Positions 33,151 to 42,033 of a DNA stretch of 64,000 nucleotides are shown one piece after another. The translations under genes and the position numbers were made by a program. Source of the DNA: Roseibium sp. (lineage in GTDB: Bacteria > Pseudomonadota > Alphaproteobacteria > Rhizobiales > Stappiaceae). How positions within the stretch are numbered: the first letter of the stretch is position 1; each line of letters begins with the position of its first letter. The notes beneath the pieces were generated by a model that saw only the letters and a list, made by a program, of their open reading frames with translations, did not search any database and had not been told where the DNA came from. The stretch is taken from contig JAEPML010000017.1 in NCBI GenBank assembly GCA_017643925.1, positions 1 to 64,000 on the forward strand, in the 5' to 3' direction.

Positions 33151-34214
33151 GCCGCTTCTCCGATTTCGACGGGGTCAACATGGGTACCCGGGGGGAGGGC
33201 GTTCGGGTCCAGGAGGATGGTCGAGCCGATCAGCTTGAGCCGATAGGTCGATATCTTCTCGGTGAACGGCTCGGGAGCCCGGCCATCAGCCAGATTATAC
33301 TGATAGCCATGCCATGGACATGTGATGCAGCCCCAAAGGACCTTGCCTTCGCCAAGTGGGCCGTTCTGATGGGCACAGGCATTGGTGATGGCCGACAGCT
33401 TGCCGTCATACTTGAAAATCGCCACGCGTTCGTCGTCCGACAGGGTGACGACCTTGGCGCAATCCTCGTCGATGTCGTCCAGCTCTCCGGCGACCACCCA
33501 GCCTTCTTCCTGAAGTGAAGCCTTGGCGGTTTCGTCCCCGCGATCGCGACGCGCCTCCATGCGGCCAGTGGCAAAATGCAGCCCGGATACAAGCACAACA
33601 CTGGCCGCGACGACGCTTGTGAAGATTGGGTCAGCCGGTCCCTGCAGTGCACCGAGCGCGACGTGCAGCACGACGAATGCATAAGCCGGGTAGATGAACA
33701 TGTGGAGCGCTTTCCAGATCGGCGCTCCGAGGAAACTCAGCCAGAAATCGTGGCTTGTGGCTGCAAGCACGAACAGGATCAACAGGGCCGCAATGCCGAA
33801 GGCTTCGAAGGGGAACCCGAGAAGCTGGCCATAGCTTGTGTTGGAAGAAAGCAGCGCGACATAGCGATCAGTCGGTGAGAAGGCAAAGTACCAGCCGAGC
33901 ACATAATTGGCGTGGACGGCAGCGATGCCAGCCGTCATGACGCCGAAGTGGCGACGGTTGTAAAGCAGCGGCAAGAAACGTCGGTCAAGTCGTGCCAACG
34001 GTCCGATGCAAAGGATGACCGTCAGCATCAGGAAGGCGCAGCTGCCGAAGGCGCGCATGCGCAGAATGGCGCCATCAATCGGTTTGGTCACGTCTTCGAA
34101 GGCCGGCGCGACACGAATAAAAACATAAAGATACAGCGCAACGGCAACGAGCAGGATTGCGTCGTAAAAGATCTTGTTCCGGTTCCAGATGACCGGGGTG
34201 TACTGGACGCTCAT
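33147..34214 (-). CDS. Ferric-reductase-like transmembrane protein fused to a Rieske [2Fe-2S] domain
   Basis: A 355-residue fusion. Residues 15-215 hold about six helices with His residues suited to bind b-heme (H89, H101, H171, H184; RRHFGVMTAGIAAVH and WKALHMFIYPAYAFVVLH). Residues 235-345 form a Rieske domain with ligands C280, H282, C299 and H302 (ACAHQNGPLGEG, TCPWHGYQY). It should move electrons across or along the membrane between heme and a [2Fe-2S] centre. Its partners are probably the Cys-motif protein and the two small membrane proteins, all coupled by ATGA overlaps. Donor and acceptor are unknown. Confidence 0.85.
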   Translation of the reverse strand: MSVQYTPVIWNRNKIFYDAILLVAVALYLYVFIRVAPAFEDVTKPIDGAILRMRAFGSCAFLMLTVILCIGPLARLDRRFLPLLYNRRHFGVMTAGIAAVHANYVLGWYFAFSPTDRYVALLSSNTSYGQLLGFPFEAFGIAALLILFVLAATSHDFWLSFLGAPIWKALHMFIYPAYAFVVLHVALGALQGPADPIFTSVVAASVVLVSGLHFATGRMEARRDRGDETAKASLQEEGWVVAGELDDIDEDCAKVVTLSDDERVAIFKYDGKLSAITNACAHQNGPLGEGKVLWGCITCPWHGYQYNLADGRAPEPFTEKISTYRLKLIGSTILLDPNALPPGTHVDPVEIGEAA

Positions 34215-34384
34215 TGGGCAGTTTCCCCCGTGGCCGAGCCTGATGACGGTGCTTCAATGAGAACGGCCGGTCGGTCCGCAGGCGGGGTCTGACGGAGCGC
34301 GAGAATGGTGAAGAACACGAGCGGCAGGCCTATCCCCAACACAGTCCAGATGCGTGCGTGAGCGGTTCTGTGAGCACGTTTCAT
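34211..34384 (-). CDS. Small single-helix membrane protein of the redox cluster
   Basis: A 57-residue protein: a basic N-terminus (MKRAHRTAHAR), one membrane helix (IWTVLGIGLPLVFFTILAL) and a polar Pro/Ser-rich tail. Its start and stop each overlap a neighbour by 4 bases (ATGA), so it belongs to the coupled operon. No family is recognised. It probably helps assembly of the ferric-reductase-like complex. Confidence 0.65.
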   Translation of the reverse strand: MKRAHRTAHARIWTVLGIGLPLVFFTILALRQTPPADRPAVLIEAPSSGSATGETAQ

Positions 34385-34602
34385 CGAGCACTCTCCCCGT
34401 CTTTTTCCAGGAGGAACCAGCGGTAGAGAACCAGTGGCCAGATCAGGCAAATGCCGGGAATGAGAAGCGGGCGGAAGGCATAGGATCCGCGCGCCGATGG
34501 TTCGACACGGTCGACGCCAATGACAAGAAAGAGCGCTGCCACAACGCCGCCTGCCATGAGGTGATACCGCCCCAGATCAAGGAGAAATTCTGCAGTCTGC
34601 AA
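34381..34602 (-). CDS. Small two-helix membrane protein of the redox cluster
   Basis: A 73-residue protein with two hydrophobic helices (GGVVAALFLVIGV and LLIPGICLIWPLVLYRWFLL) linked by DRVEPSARGSYAFRP. The start is TTG at 34602, supported by GGAGG 6 bases upstream; the next Met is 15 codons in and would lose part of the first helix. It overlaps the 57-residue gene by 4 bases. It is the first gene of the coupled membrane set. I do not recognise the family. Confidence 0.65.
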   Translation of the reverse strand: MQTAEFLLDLGRYHLMAGGVVAALFLVIGVDRVEPSARGSYAFRPLLIPGICLIWPLVLYRWFLLEKDGESAR

Positions 34603-34636
34603 GTTCAGCCTCCGATACCAAACAGTTCGACCGATT

Positions 34637-34752
34637 TGTCATCCCCGCCAAGGCGGGGATCCAGTAGACACCAGGCGCGCCTTGAATGCACCACCCAATC
34701 CTCGGGCGCACAGGATCCCGGCTCGAAGCCTTGTCGCAGTCGGAATGACAGC
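34637..34752. repeat. Dispersed ~115-bp repeat element with imperfect terminal inverted ends
   Basis: It begins TTGTCATCCCCGCC followed by AAGGCGGGGATCCAGTA (a hairpin head, CCCCGCC with GGCGGGG) and ends GGAATGACA, the near-inverse of TGTCATCCC. This is the form of the intergenic repeats frequent in alphaproteobacteria. It sits between the ThDP-enzyme gene and the small membrane genes and may separate two transcripts. Confidence 0.65.
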
Positions 34753-34771
34753 ATGGTGTTTGTCCCGCTCA

Positions 34772-36748
34772 TCAAACCAGATCCGCGTCGGTGATGATCT
34801 CCACCAGCGACGGACCATCGTGAGCGATGGCTGCACCGATCGCGTCGCGCAACTCCGAGGCATCGGTGACACGATGGCCATGACCTCCGCATAACCGGGC
34901 AAAGGCGGCAAAGGACGGGTTGGTCAGGTTGGTTTCCCAGACCGGCCACTCTCCGGAACGCTGTTCCTTCGAGATCTTCCCGAGCTCGCTGTTGTTCAGG
35001 AGAATATGGGTGATATTCATGCCGTACTTGACGGCTGTGGTGAACTCCATGGCGTATTGGCCGAAGCCGCCGTCGCCGGAAATCGAAATCACCTTGCGGC
35101 CCCTGAACTGGTCGAAGTCCTGGGTGGCGCACCACGCTCCGAGCGCGGCGGGCAGGCTGAAGCCGATGGATCCGAGGTAACCCGACATCAGGATGCGCTG
35201 GCCGCGGGGTTCGAAATAGCGGCCGAAGGAATAGGTGTTGTTGCCGACATCCACAGGGATGATCGCGTCTTCCGGGCAAAGTTCCGTAAGCGCCTTGAAA
35301 ATGGCTGCCGAGTGAATTCCCTGGCCGTGGTCTTCGGCCAGCCGGCGTTGCTTTTCATCGCGCCAGATCACCCATCTCTCGGCCAGTTCCGCGCGCTGGT
35401 CCGATGCTTCCGCATTTTTGGATACACGGCCCACTACAGCAGAACAGAAAGTCCCGATCTCACCCCAGACCGGCAAGGTGACCGGGTGGAACTTGCCAAG
35501 CTGCATGCGCTCGAAATCCACCTGGATGATGGGCTTGTAGGGCGCGATGCCAGTGTGGTTGGCAAAGGACGAGCCGAGCGAGATGATCAGGTCGGCCTCG
35601 TTCATGAACCAGCTGGCAATCGGTGTGCCCGACCGCCCAAGGACACCGGCGGCAAGCGGATGGGTGTCCGGAATGAGCCCCTTGCCCTTGAATGTCGTCA
35701 TGACCGGTGCGCCGATTTTCTCGGCGAGTGCAATGACCTTCTCCCTGACATCCTTTGCGCCATAGCCAAGCACGATCGCGGGGCGCTTGGCCGCGTTGAT
35801 CATTTCCACCGCCCTGGCGAGATCACTCTCGGAGGGCGCGATCTCCGTGCCGCCGAGACGCCCTTCGGGATGCCCGGCATCCTTCCCGCTCGGGATGGTC
35901 TGAACATCATCAGGGAAGATTAGGTTGGCAACGTCCCGTTCGACAAGCGCGGTCTTTAGCGCGAGCGACATCAACTCGGCGTGGTTGGATGTGCTGAGAA
36001 CGGGTTGGGAGAATTTCGAGACCGCTTCAAAGGCGGATTTCAGGTCAATGTCCTGGAAGGCACCAGGGCCGAATACCTGGGTCTGGACCTGTCCGGTGAG
36101 TGCCAGAACCGGGGCACGGTCCACCTTGGCGTCCCATAACCCGGTCAGAAGGTTGGTTGCTCCCGGGCCGGCAATGGTCAGGCAGCCGGCTGGTTTTCCC
36201 GTCAGCTTGCCATAGGCCGACGCTGCAAAGGCTGCCGCGCCCTCGTGACGGATGCCGACATAACCGAGATTGCCCTTGTTGACCTGAAGACGAATGGCGT
36301 CGGCAAGGCCGAGATTGGAATGGCCGACCATTCCGAAAACACGTTTGACGCCCCAATTGACCATGGTCTCGGCCATGACATCGGTCACCGTGCGTTCATG
36401 CTCGGGTTCGGGTTCAATGCCAACGAAGATGTCACCGTCCTCGATCCTGAGCGGATAGAGCGTCTGGCCGCTGTCCTCGTGACCGCCTGGAGGTGCACCC
36501 GTGAGTGGATCGAAATCCCAGCCGTGCCAGGGACATCGGATCCAGCATTTGCCGTCGGTCCCCTTTTCTATGGAGCCTTCGCCGAGCGGGCCGCGTTGGT
36601 GCGGACAGTGATTGTCCATGGCAGCCCATTGGCCATCAAAATGCGACAGGCAGATCGATGTCGTCCTTGCCGTTACCGTCTTTACACGGCCCTCGGGCAG
36701 GTCATCGACATGGCCAACCTTGATCCAGTCAAGTTCTTGAGCGTCCAT
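34772..36748 (-). CDS. Rieske [2Fe-2S] domain fused to a ThDP-dependent enzyme
   Basis: A 658-residue fusion. Residues 1-112 are a Rieske domain (C48, H50, C72, H75; DNHCPHQRGPLGEG, RCPWHGWDF). The rest is a three-domain thiamine-diphosphate enzyme of the acetolactate synthase/pyruvate oxidase type: the activating glutamate E169 (IRHEGAAAFAASAYG), a central domain, and the ThDP-Mg motif GDG (558-560) to NN (585-586). Oxidative decarboxylation of a 2-oxo acid with electrons leaving through the Rieske centre is a reasonable guess, unlike known POX enzymes. It is flanked by another Rieske fusion gene 29 bases upstream. Confidence 0.85.
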   Translation of the reverse strand: MDAQELDWIKVGHVDDLPEGRVKTVTARTTSICLSHFDGQWAAMDNHCPHQRGPLGEGSIEKGTDGKCWIRCPWHGWDFDPLTGAPPGGHEDSGQTLYPLRIEDGDIFVGIEPEPEHERTVTDVMAETMVNWGVKRVFGMVGHSNLGLADAIRLQVNKGNLGYVGIRHEGAAAFAASAYGKLTGKPAGCLTIAGPGATNLLTGLWDAKVDRAPVLALTGQVQTQVFGPGAFQDIDLKSAFEAVSKFSQPVLSTSNHAELMSLALKTALVERDVANLIFPDDVQTIPSGKDAGHPEGRLGGTEIAPSESDLARAVEMINAAKRPAIVLGYGAKDVREKVIALAEKIGAPVMTTFKGKGLIPDTHPLAAGVLGRSGTPIASWFMNEADLIISLGSSFANHTGIAPYKPIIQVDFERMQLGKFHPVTLPVWGEIGTFCSAVVGRVSKNAEASDQRAELAERWVIWRDEKQRRLAEDHGQGIHSAAIFKALTELCPEDAIIPVDVGNNTYSFGRYFEPRGQRILMSGYLGSIGFSLPAALGAWCATQDFDQFRGRKVISISGDGGFGQYAMEFTTAVKYGMNITHILLNNSELGKISKEQRSGEWPVWETNLTNPSFAAFARLCGGHGHRVTDASELRDAIGAAIAHDGPSLVEIITDADLV

Positions 36749-36777
36749 AATTTCCTACCTCAAAACTCCTGATCGGG

Positions 36778-38388
36778 TCAGGCAACACCACCATAGGCAA
36801 CCCCGGAGAGGTCAGCCATTTCGCGTTTCCAGGTTGTCAGATCTTCCGGATTGAACTGGTTGAGATGCGAGTAACCGCAGGCCCGCGCCATCACCTGCAT
36901 CAGCTCAACCGATGCCTCGAAGAAATTGGTGAGCTGTCGGGCGGACTTTTCGATCTGGAGCCGGTTCACCAGATGGGGTTTCTGGGTGGCGATGCCGACC
37001 GGGCAATTGTTCGTATGGCAGGCGCGCATGGCGATGCAGCCTATGGCCTGCATGGCGGAATTCGAGACCGCGATGGCATCGGCGCCGAGCGCCATCGCCT
37101 TGACGAAGTCGGCCGGTTTGCGCAGGCCCCCCGTGATAACGAGCGACACGTCGGGGCGTCCCAGTGCGTCCAGATGGCGCCGCGCCCGGGCAAGAGCCGG
37201 GATCGTCGGCACGGAGATGTTGTCGCGGAAGATTATCGGAGCGGCACCCGTGCCGCCGCCACGGCCATCAAGGATGATGTAGTCGACACCAACTTCAAGG
37301 GCAGCATCGATGTCTTTCTCGATATGCTGCGCAGAGAGTTTGTAGCCGATGGGAATGCCGCCTGTCCGGCTGCGCACTTCGTCGGCAAAGGATTTGACTT
37401 GGGCGCAGTCCGTCCAGTCGGGGAAGCGAGGTGGTGAAATCGCGTCGGTGCCTTCATCAAGGCCGCGCACCTGGGCAATCTTGCCCTTCACCTTGGCACC
37501 CGGCAGGTGACCACCGGTGCCGGTCTTGGCCCCCTGGCCGCCCTTGAAATGGAACGCTTGCACCTTGTTGAGTTTTTCCCAGTCGAAGCCGAAACGCGCC
37601 GAGGCGAGTTCATAGAAGTAGCGGGAATTGGCTTCCTGCTCTTCCGGCAACATGCCGCCTTCACCGGAACAGATGCCCGTACCGGCGAGCTCCGCACCGC
37701 GCGCCAGCGCGATCTTGGCAGGTTCCGACAAGGCGCCGAAGCTCATGTCGGACACGAAGAGCGGGATCTTGAGCCGGAGCGGCTTCTGGGCGTTTGGGCC
37801 GATCACGACATCCGTGCCGACCGGGTCATCGTCGAGCAGGGGGAACCGCTGAAGCTGGGCGGTCAGGATCTGGATGTCATCCCAGTCCGGCAATTGTGTG
37901 CGCGGCACACCCATGGCATCGACGCGTCCATGATGGCCGGTCTTGGTGAGGCCGTCGCGGGCATATTGCTGGATCAGTACCGTATAAGGCTCTTCTTCCG
38001 TGCCGTGACTGGTGTCTGCATAAAGCCCGAGATACTGGTCCCTGTTGAACGGCTGCGGATGGTCTTTCGCCCAGGCAGCGATTTCGTCTTCATCGACCAG
38101 AATGTCATCGCCCTCGACCCAGCTCTTGAACTTCGGCAAGGCTTCGGAATTGTTGTATTCGGACACCCCACTGTCGAGCCGGTAGTCCCAGTAATGCAGG
38201 CCACAGATCAGGTTGTCGCCCTGAACATAGCCATCGGACATCAGGGCACCACGGTGCAGGCAGCGCCCGTAAAAGACCGACACCTCGTCATCGAAACGAA
38301 CCACGACGAGATCGACATCTGCAACAAGCGCATATTGCGGGTCTCGATCGGGCAATGCACTCAGTTTGGCAACTACTTGCGTCTTCAT
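36778..38388 (-). CDS. Rieske [2Fe-2S] domain fused to a glutamate-synthase-type FMN/[3Fe-4S] domain
   Basis: A 536-residue fusion. Residues 1-110 hold a Rieske domain (C43, H45, C62, H65; GRCLHRGALMSDG, CGLHYWDY). Residues 130-536 form the FMN-binding GltB barrel with SDMSFGALS, GEGGMLPEEQ, KGGQGAKTGTGGHLPG and the [3Fe-4S] ligands C451, C457 and C462 (CHTNNCPVGIATQ). The glutaminase domain of ordinary glutamate synthase is absent, so ammonia or an amine must be the nitrogen donor, as in N-methylglutamate synthase-type enzymes, or the reaction differs. The Rieske domain could feed electrons instead of NAD(P)H/GltD. It is next to the Rieske-ThDP gene. Confidence 0.85.
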   Translation of the reverse strand: MKTQVVAKLSALPDRDPQYALVADVDLVVVRFDDEVSVFYGRCLHRGALMSDGYVQGDNLICGLHYWDYRLDSGVSEYNNSEALPKFKSWVEGDDILVDEDEIAAWAKDHPQPFNRDQYLGLYADTSHGTEEEPYTVLIQQYARDGLTKTGHHGRVDAMGVPRTQLPDWDDIQILTAQLQRFPLLDDDPVGTDVVIGPNAQKPLRLKIPLFVSDMSFGALSEPAKIALARGAELAGTGICSGEGGMLPEEQEANSRYFYELASARFGFDWEKLNKVQAFHFKGGQGAKTGTGGHLPGAKVKGKIAQVRGLDEGTDAISPPRFPDWTDCAQVKSFADEVRSRTGGIPIGYKLSAQHIEKDIDAALEVGVDYIILDGRGGGTGAAPIIFRDNISVPTIPALARARRHLDALGRPDVSLVITGGLRKPADFVKAMALGADAIAVSNSAMQAIGCIAMRACHTNNCPVGIATQKPHLVNRLQIEKSARQLTNFFEASVELMQVMARACGYSHLNQFNPEDLTTWKREMADLSGVAYGGVA

Positions 38389-38441
38389 TTGGTCCCCCGG
38401 CTATTTGCCCTTTCATCGGGCTTTGGCTTTGGTTCTGGTGT

Positions 38442-39689
38442 TCAGTCTGTTTTCGGTTCCGGTCTCATCGGTGGCATGACCGCCATTTCGGCAGCACCTT
38501 CGTTTTCGGACATGCGTGCACCATACCAGCGCGCCAGCGGCACGGCCGTAACACCGTGCAATACGGCGCTTATCCAGACGGCATTCACGGCAAGGTTCAA
38601 AAGATGCTCGCCTATCTCATGATCGATCTGGTCGACGATCAGCAAGGCAAAGAGCGCCGTGGCCAGGCCTCGCGGCCCGAACCAGCCGAAAAAGAGCTTT
38701 GTCAAAGAGGCGGCATCAGATCCGGTCAGAGACAACCAGACCGCAATCGGGCGCACCAGAAACAGGCTAATCAAGATGATGGCAAGGCTCTGGGCATCAA
38801 GATGCGCAACCGCATTGGGCACAAGCGCAAGGCCGATCAGGAAGAATGCCCCCCAGGACAACATCTGGCCTTCGCTTTCCGTGAATTCGTAGATGAAGGC
38901 ACATTGGCCCTTGATGACGTTGCCAAAGAATAGACCGGCGACGAATGCAGAAATGAAGCCGTTGCCGTCAACGAGGCCCGCCGCCAGATAGGCGCCGCCC
39001 GCCATGGCGATTGCACCAATTCCCTCGATTGTGGCGGTGGTCATTCCCCGTTTCTTTGCCGCCAGGAACATCACGCCACCGACAGCACCGGTCACGCCGC
39101 CGACCAGCGGTCCGAAGACAAGCTGTTTGGCACCGAAGAGAATCCAGTTCGTGGCGTCGGTCTGCATCATTTCTGCGGTCAGGCTCGCGAACAACAGGAT
39201 GACCGGAAGGGCAAGACCGTCATTGAGGCCGCTTTCCAGTGTGAGCGCGCGGCGGACCCGTTCCGGAACCGCCTCGTTGGTCACGACGGCCTGGCCGAGC
39301 GCCGCGTCGGTCGGCGCCAGTAGGGCCGCGGCCAGCGCCGCAACAATCAGGGGATAGGTAGTGAGGAAGGGGGCTGCTGCAAAGGTGCCGATCACGATGG
39401 CAAGCGGCATGCCGAACAGCAACATGCGCAGCGGCCATTGATGGCGCTTGCGAAGGGCTTTCAGATTGATTTGTGCGGCGTCCAGGAAAAGCAGGATGAT
39501 CAGCGCCAGTTCGGCAACGATGTGCAGAAGATGTTCTGCCTCGGTCAGCGGGAACATGCCCGTCTGGGACATCAGGACGCCGAAGCCGATGAAGAGGATC
39601 GGGGCTGTCAGAATACCGTTGGACAGGGTCTTGGCCAGAAGCGTGTAGCAGACCGTGAACATCGCCAACATCAATAGACCGGTGGCCAT
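38442..39689 (-). CDS. CPA1-type cation/proton antiporter
   Basis: A 415-residue membrane protein of the Na+/H+ exchanger (CPA1/NhaP) fold with about 12 helices. Landmarks are the APTDAALGQAVV and LTLESGLNDGLALPV blocks that carry the transport Asp/Glu residues, and FFGWFGPRGLATALFALL. The start at 39689 follows GGGAGAGAG; a frame to 39767 lacks a ribosome site. It is the upstream member of the minus-strand redox cluster, 53 bases before the Rieske-glutamate-synthase gene. The role there may be ion or pH balance for the membrane redox proteins. Confidence 0.85.
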   Translation of the reverse strand: MATGLLMLAMFTVCYTLLAKTLSNGILTAPILFIGFGVLMSQTGMFPLTEAEHLLHIVAELALIILLFLDAAQINLKALRKRHQWPLRMLLFGMPLAIVIGTFAAAPFLTTYPLIVAALAAALLAPTDAALGQAVVTNEAVPERVRRALTLESGLNDGLALPVILLFASLTAEMMQTDATNWILFGAKQLVFGPLVGGVTGAVGGVMFLAAKKRGMTTATIEGIGAIAMAGGAYLAAGLVDGNGFISAFVAGLFFGNVIKGQCAFIYEFTESEGQMLSWGAFFLIGLALVPNAVAHLDAQSLAIILISLFLVRPIAVWLSLTGSDAASLTKLFFGWFGPRGLATALFALLIVDQIDHEIGEHLLNLAVNAVWISAVLHGVTAVPLARWYGARMSENEGAAEMAVMPPMRPEPKTD

Positions 39690-39796
39690 AAACGTTCTCT
39701 CTCCCAAAGCCCACGGCGACATTTGGACAGGCCAGTACCGCCAATTCAAATCATAAGCAGATGACACTCACGTGTGGCAATCGTGAATTTCCGCTA

Positions 39797-39809
39797 GGGT
39801 ATTTGATAC
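39797..39809. promoter_or_regulatory. Palindrome GGTAT-N3-ATACC upstream of the antiporter/redox cluster
   Basis: GGTATTTGATACC has perfect 5-bp arms and lies about 108 bases before the antiporter start, in the only sizeable gap upstream of the cluster. It may be an operator of GntR-like form. No local regulator gene is adjacent. Confidence 0.3.
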
Positions 39810-39850
39810 CTCCGTCAAACTTCGCCGAGGACGTTCCATATTGGACCGTG

Positions 39851-40588
39851 TCAGTCCAGCAGTGCCAGCTGGCGAATGATCCGTTCACCATCTTCCGGCC
39901 TGCTTGCGATTTCGAGGATGAGTTTCTTGCGCACCGCGCTTGCAAATGTCTCTGCACTGTCGGCTGTGACGACAAAGGCCGCGGGACCTCCGATGATGTC
40001 GGTGTAAAACCGTTCTTCCAGATCATAGGACACGGGACGACCGGAACAGTGACGGCACAGGACCGCCAGGCCATTGATGACGATGCCGGCGGAAACCACC
40101 TGATTGCGGGCTTCGCTGATGGTCGGGCCGTTCCAGTTGTTGGCGCTGTCGGCGGACAGGTCGATCACCCGCCGCAGACCCTGAATGTCGTTGGTGTCGA
40201 TCAGTTCCTTGCCCTTCAGGAGCGCTGCTCCAATTGCGTTTCGGCCATATGCACGCCTCGGCGCCTCCATCAGATTGTCGGCAAATTCCTGCGCGGAAGC
40301 CTTGCCATCAATGATGGTCCAGTCGACGACAACGTCCTGGGAAAGGAGGTCTCCCCATTCCACATAGGTGACCGCGATCTTGCCGTAGATGTTGCTCTGG
40401 ATGGCGTCGAGCACTGACGGATCCGTGATCGCTTCGGCATAACCGGCGCGCTGGAACCTGATTTCGGCGTCGTCAATGGAGCCGGTGGCATCCGCCAGGA
40501 GGACCAGTTCGAGGTCGAGTTCTTCGGAAAAGGAGGGAGAAGATACCAGGAGAAAGAAAGTTGCTACGACAAGACCGAGCTTTTGCAT
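39851..40588 (-). CDS. Secreted DUF1194 (von Willebrand A-like) protein
   Basis: A 245-residue protein with a signal peptide (LLVSSPSFS|EE) and a DUF1194 domain: the metal-site-like strand LVLLADATGSIDDAEIRFQRAGYAEA, the block TYVEWGD, and ARNQVVSAGIVINGLAV near the end. DUF1194 resembles vWA folds with a DxTGS motif and is common in alphaproteobacteria; its function is unknown. It stands between the antiporter and hemA, apparently in its own transcript. Confidence 0.85.
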   Translation of the reverse strand: MQKLGLVVATFFLLVSSPSFSEELDLELVLLADATGSIDDAEIRFQRAGYAEAITDPSVLDAIQSNIYGKIAVTYVEWGDLLSQDVVVDWTIIDGKASAQEFADNLMEAPRRAYGRNAIGAALLKGKELIDTNDIQGLRRVIDLSADSANNWNGPTISEARNQVVSAGIVINGLAVLCRHCSGRPVSYDLEERFYTDIIGGPAAFVVTADSAETFASAVRKKLILEIASRPEDGERIIRQLALLD

Positions 40589-40760
40589 TCCGGAACACCC
40601 CGCAGTTTGTGCCTACATGATTAGCTAGGGCGGGGCGTTGCAAAAGGAAAAGGTCACCTGCGCGCGGCGGTCAGGTCGGCAGTGAACCGGTCCGTTGATC
40701 CTGCCCAGACAGCCCGATCAATCTCTTTGCGAAAGAACGACAGGGCGGGGAGCGCACATG

Positions 40761-40790
40761 AAAAAACCCGCCCTGTCGCCAGAGCGGGTT
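40761..40790 (-). terminator. Intrinsic terminator of hemA
   Basis: Read on the minus strand, AACCCGC pairs with GCGGGTT around a 12-base loop and runs into a TTTTTT tract. It lies 26 bases after the hemA stop. A second pairing partner (ACAGGGCGGG at 40740-40749 with CCCGCCCTGT at 40767-40776) overlaps the stem. Confidence 0.75.
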
Positions 40791-40815
40791 GATCGCAATT
40801 TTGCTGCAGGTGTTG

Positions 40816-42033
40816 TTATGCGACGGCGCGAGCCAAAGCACACTGGGACCAGAGATCGTTGATCGCGTTGACCAGGTGCTCAATGTCCTCTGCCGTATGG
40901 AGCGGTGTCGGCGTGAAGCGCAGGCGTTCGGTGCCGACCGGAACCGTCGGATAGTTGATCGGCTGCACATAGATGCCATAGGTGTCGAGCAGGATGTCGG
41001 AGATCCATTTGCACTTCTTGGCATCTCCCACCATCACCGGAACGATATGGCTGGGATTGTCCATATGCGGGATACCGCGCTTGTCGAGGGCGGCACGCAC
41101 CTGAGCAACACGCTCCTTGTGGGCTTTCCGCTCGAAAGGGCTGTCCTTGAGGTGACGGATCGAGGCTGCGGCGCCGGCTGCGAGGGCAGGCGGCAGGGCC
41201 GTCGTGAAGATGAAGCCGGACGCGAAGGACCGGATGAAGTCGACGACGGTTTTTGAACCGGTGATGTAACCGCCCATGACGCCGAACGCCTTGCCGAGGG
41301 TACCTTCGATGATGGTCAGGCGGTCCATGAGGCCTTCGCGTTCGGCAACGCCGCCACCGCGTGGTCCGTACATGCCAACCGCGTGGACTTCGTCAAGATA
41401 GGTCATGGCACCGAACTTGTCGGCAACGTCACAGATCTCCTTGATCGGGGCGATGTCGCCGTCCATGGAGTAGACGCTCTCAAAGGCTACCAGTTTCGGC
41501 GCATCGGGATCATCGGCTGCCATCAGGCGCTCCAGATCGGCGACGTCATTGTGTTTGAAGATGCGCTTCTCGCAACGCGCATGACGAATGCCTTCAATCA
41601 TCGACGCGTGGTTCAGGCCATCGGAGTAGACGATCATGCCGGGAACCTGGGACGCCAGAGTTCCAAGCGCCGCCCAGTTGGAAACATAGCCGGAGGTGAA
41701 GATCAGCGCGGCTTCCTTGGCATGCAGGTCAGCGAGTTCCTGCTCCAGGAGGACATGATAGTGATTGGTTCCGGAGATGTTGCGTGTGCCACCTGCACCT
41801 GCACCGCATTTGGAGAGCACATCCTGCATCGCATCGACGACCTTGTCGTGCTGACCCATGCCGAGATAGTCGTTGGAGCACCACACCGTGACGTTCTGGA
41901 CAGATCCGTCTTCCCTGTAGCGCTTTGCGCGCGGGAAATCTCCGGCCAACCGTTCCAGGTCGGCAAAGACACGGTAATTACCATTGTCATGAAGTTTGCT
42001 CAGGCGTTCTTCAAGATACGCATTCACGTCCAT
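40816..42033 (-). CDS. hemA: 5-aminolevulinate synthase
   Basis: A 405-residue PLP enzyme that condenses glycine and succinyl-CoA to 5-aminolevulinate, the start of tetrapyrrole synthesis in alphaproteobacteria (C4/Shemin route). N-terminal MDVNAYLEERLSKL, the cofactor region WCSNDYLGMGQH, TRNISGTNHYHVLLEQELA, the strand YLDEVHAVGMYGPRGGG and the PLP lysine K248 in IIEGTLGKAFG are all canonical, as is the length. The start at 42033 matches homologues; the frame extends to 42117 but without support. A TTGAC-N4-ATCAA FNR-type box lies upstream. Confidence 0.96.
   Translation of the reverse strand: MDVNAYLEERLSKLHDNGNYRVFADLERLAGDFPRAKRYREDGSVQNVTVWCSNDYLGMGQHDKVVDAMQDVLSKCGAGAGGTRNISGTNHYHVLLEQELADLHAKEAALIFTSGYVSNWAALGTLASQVPGMIVYSDGLNHASMIEGIRHARCEKRIFKHNDVADLERLMAADDPDAPKLVAFESVYSMDGDIAPIKEICDVADKFGAMTYLDEVHAVGMYGPRGGGVAEREGLMDRLTIIEGTLGKAFGVMGGYITGSKTVVDFIRSFASGFIFTTALPPALAAGAAASIRHLKDSPFERKAHKERVAQVRAALDKRGIPHMDNPSHIVPVMVGDAKKCKWISDILLDTYGIYVQPINYPTVPVGTERLRFTPTPLHTAEDIEHLVNAINDLWSQCALARAVA

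Noticed and set aside
40740..40790. Two alternative stems after hemA as a riboswitch-like element
   Set aside because: They lie 3' of hemA and the overlap is most simply a variant pairing around the terminator.
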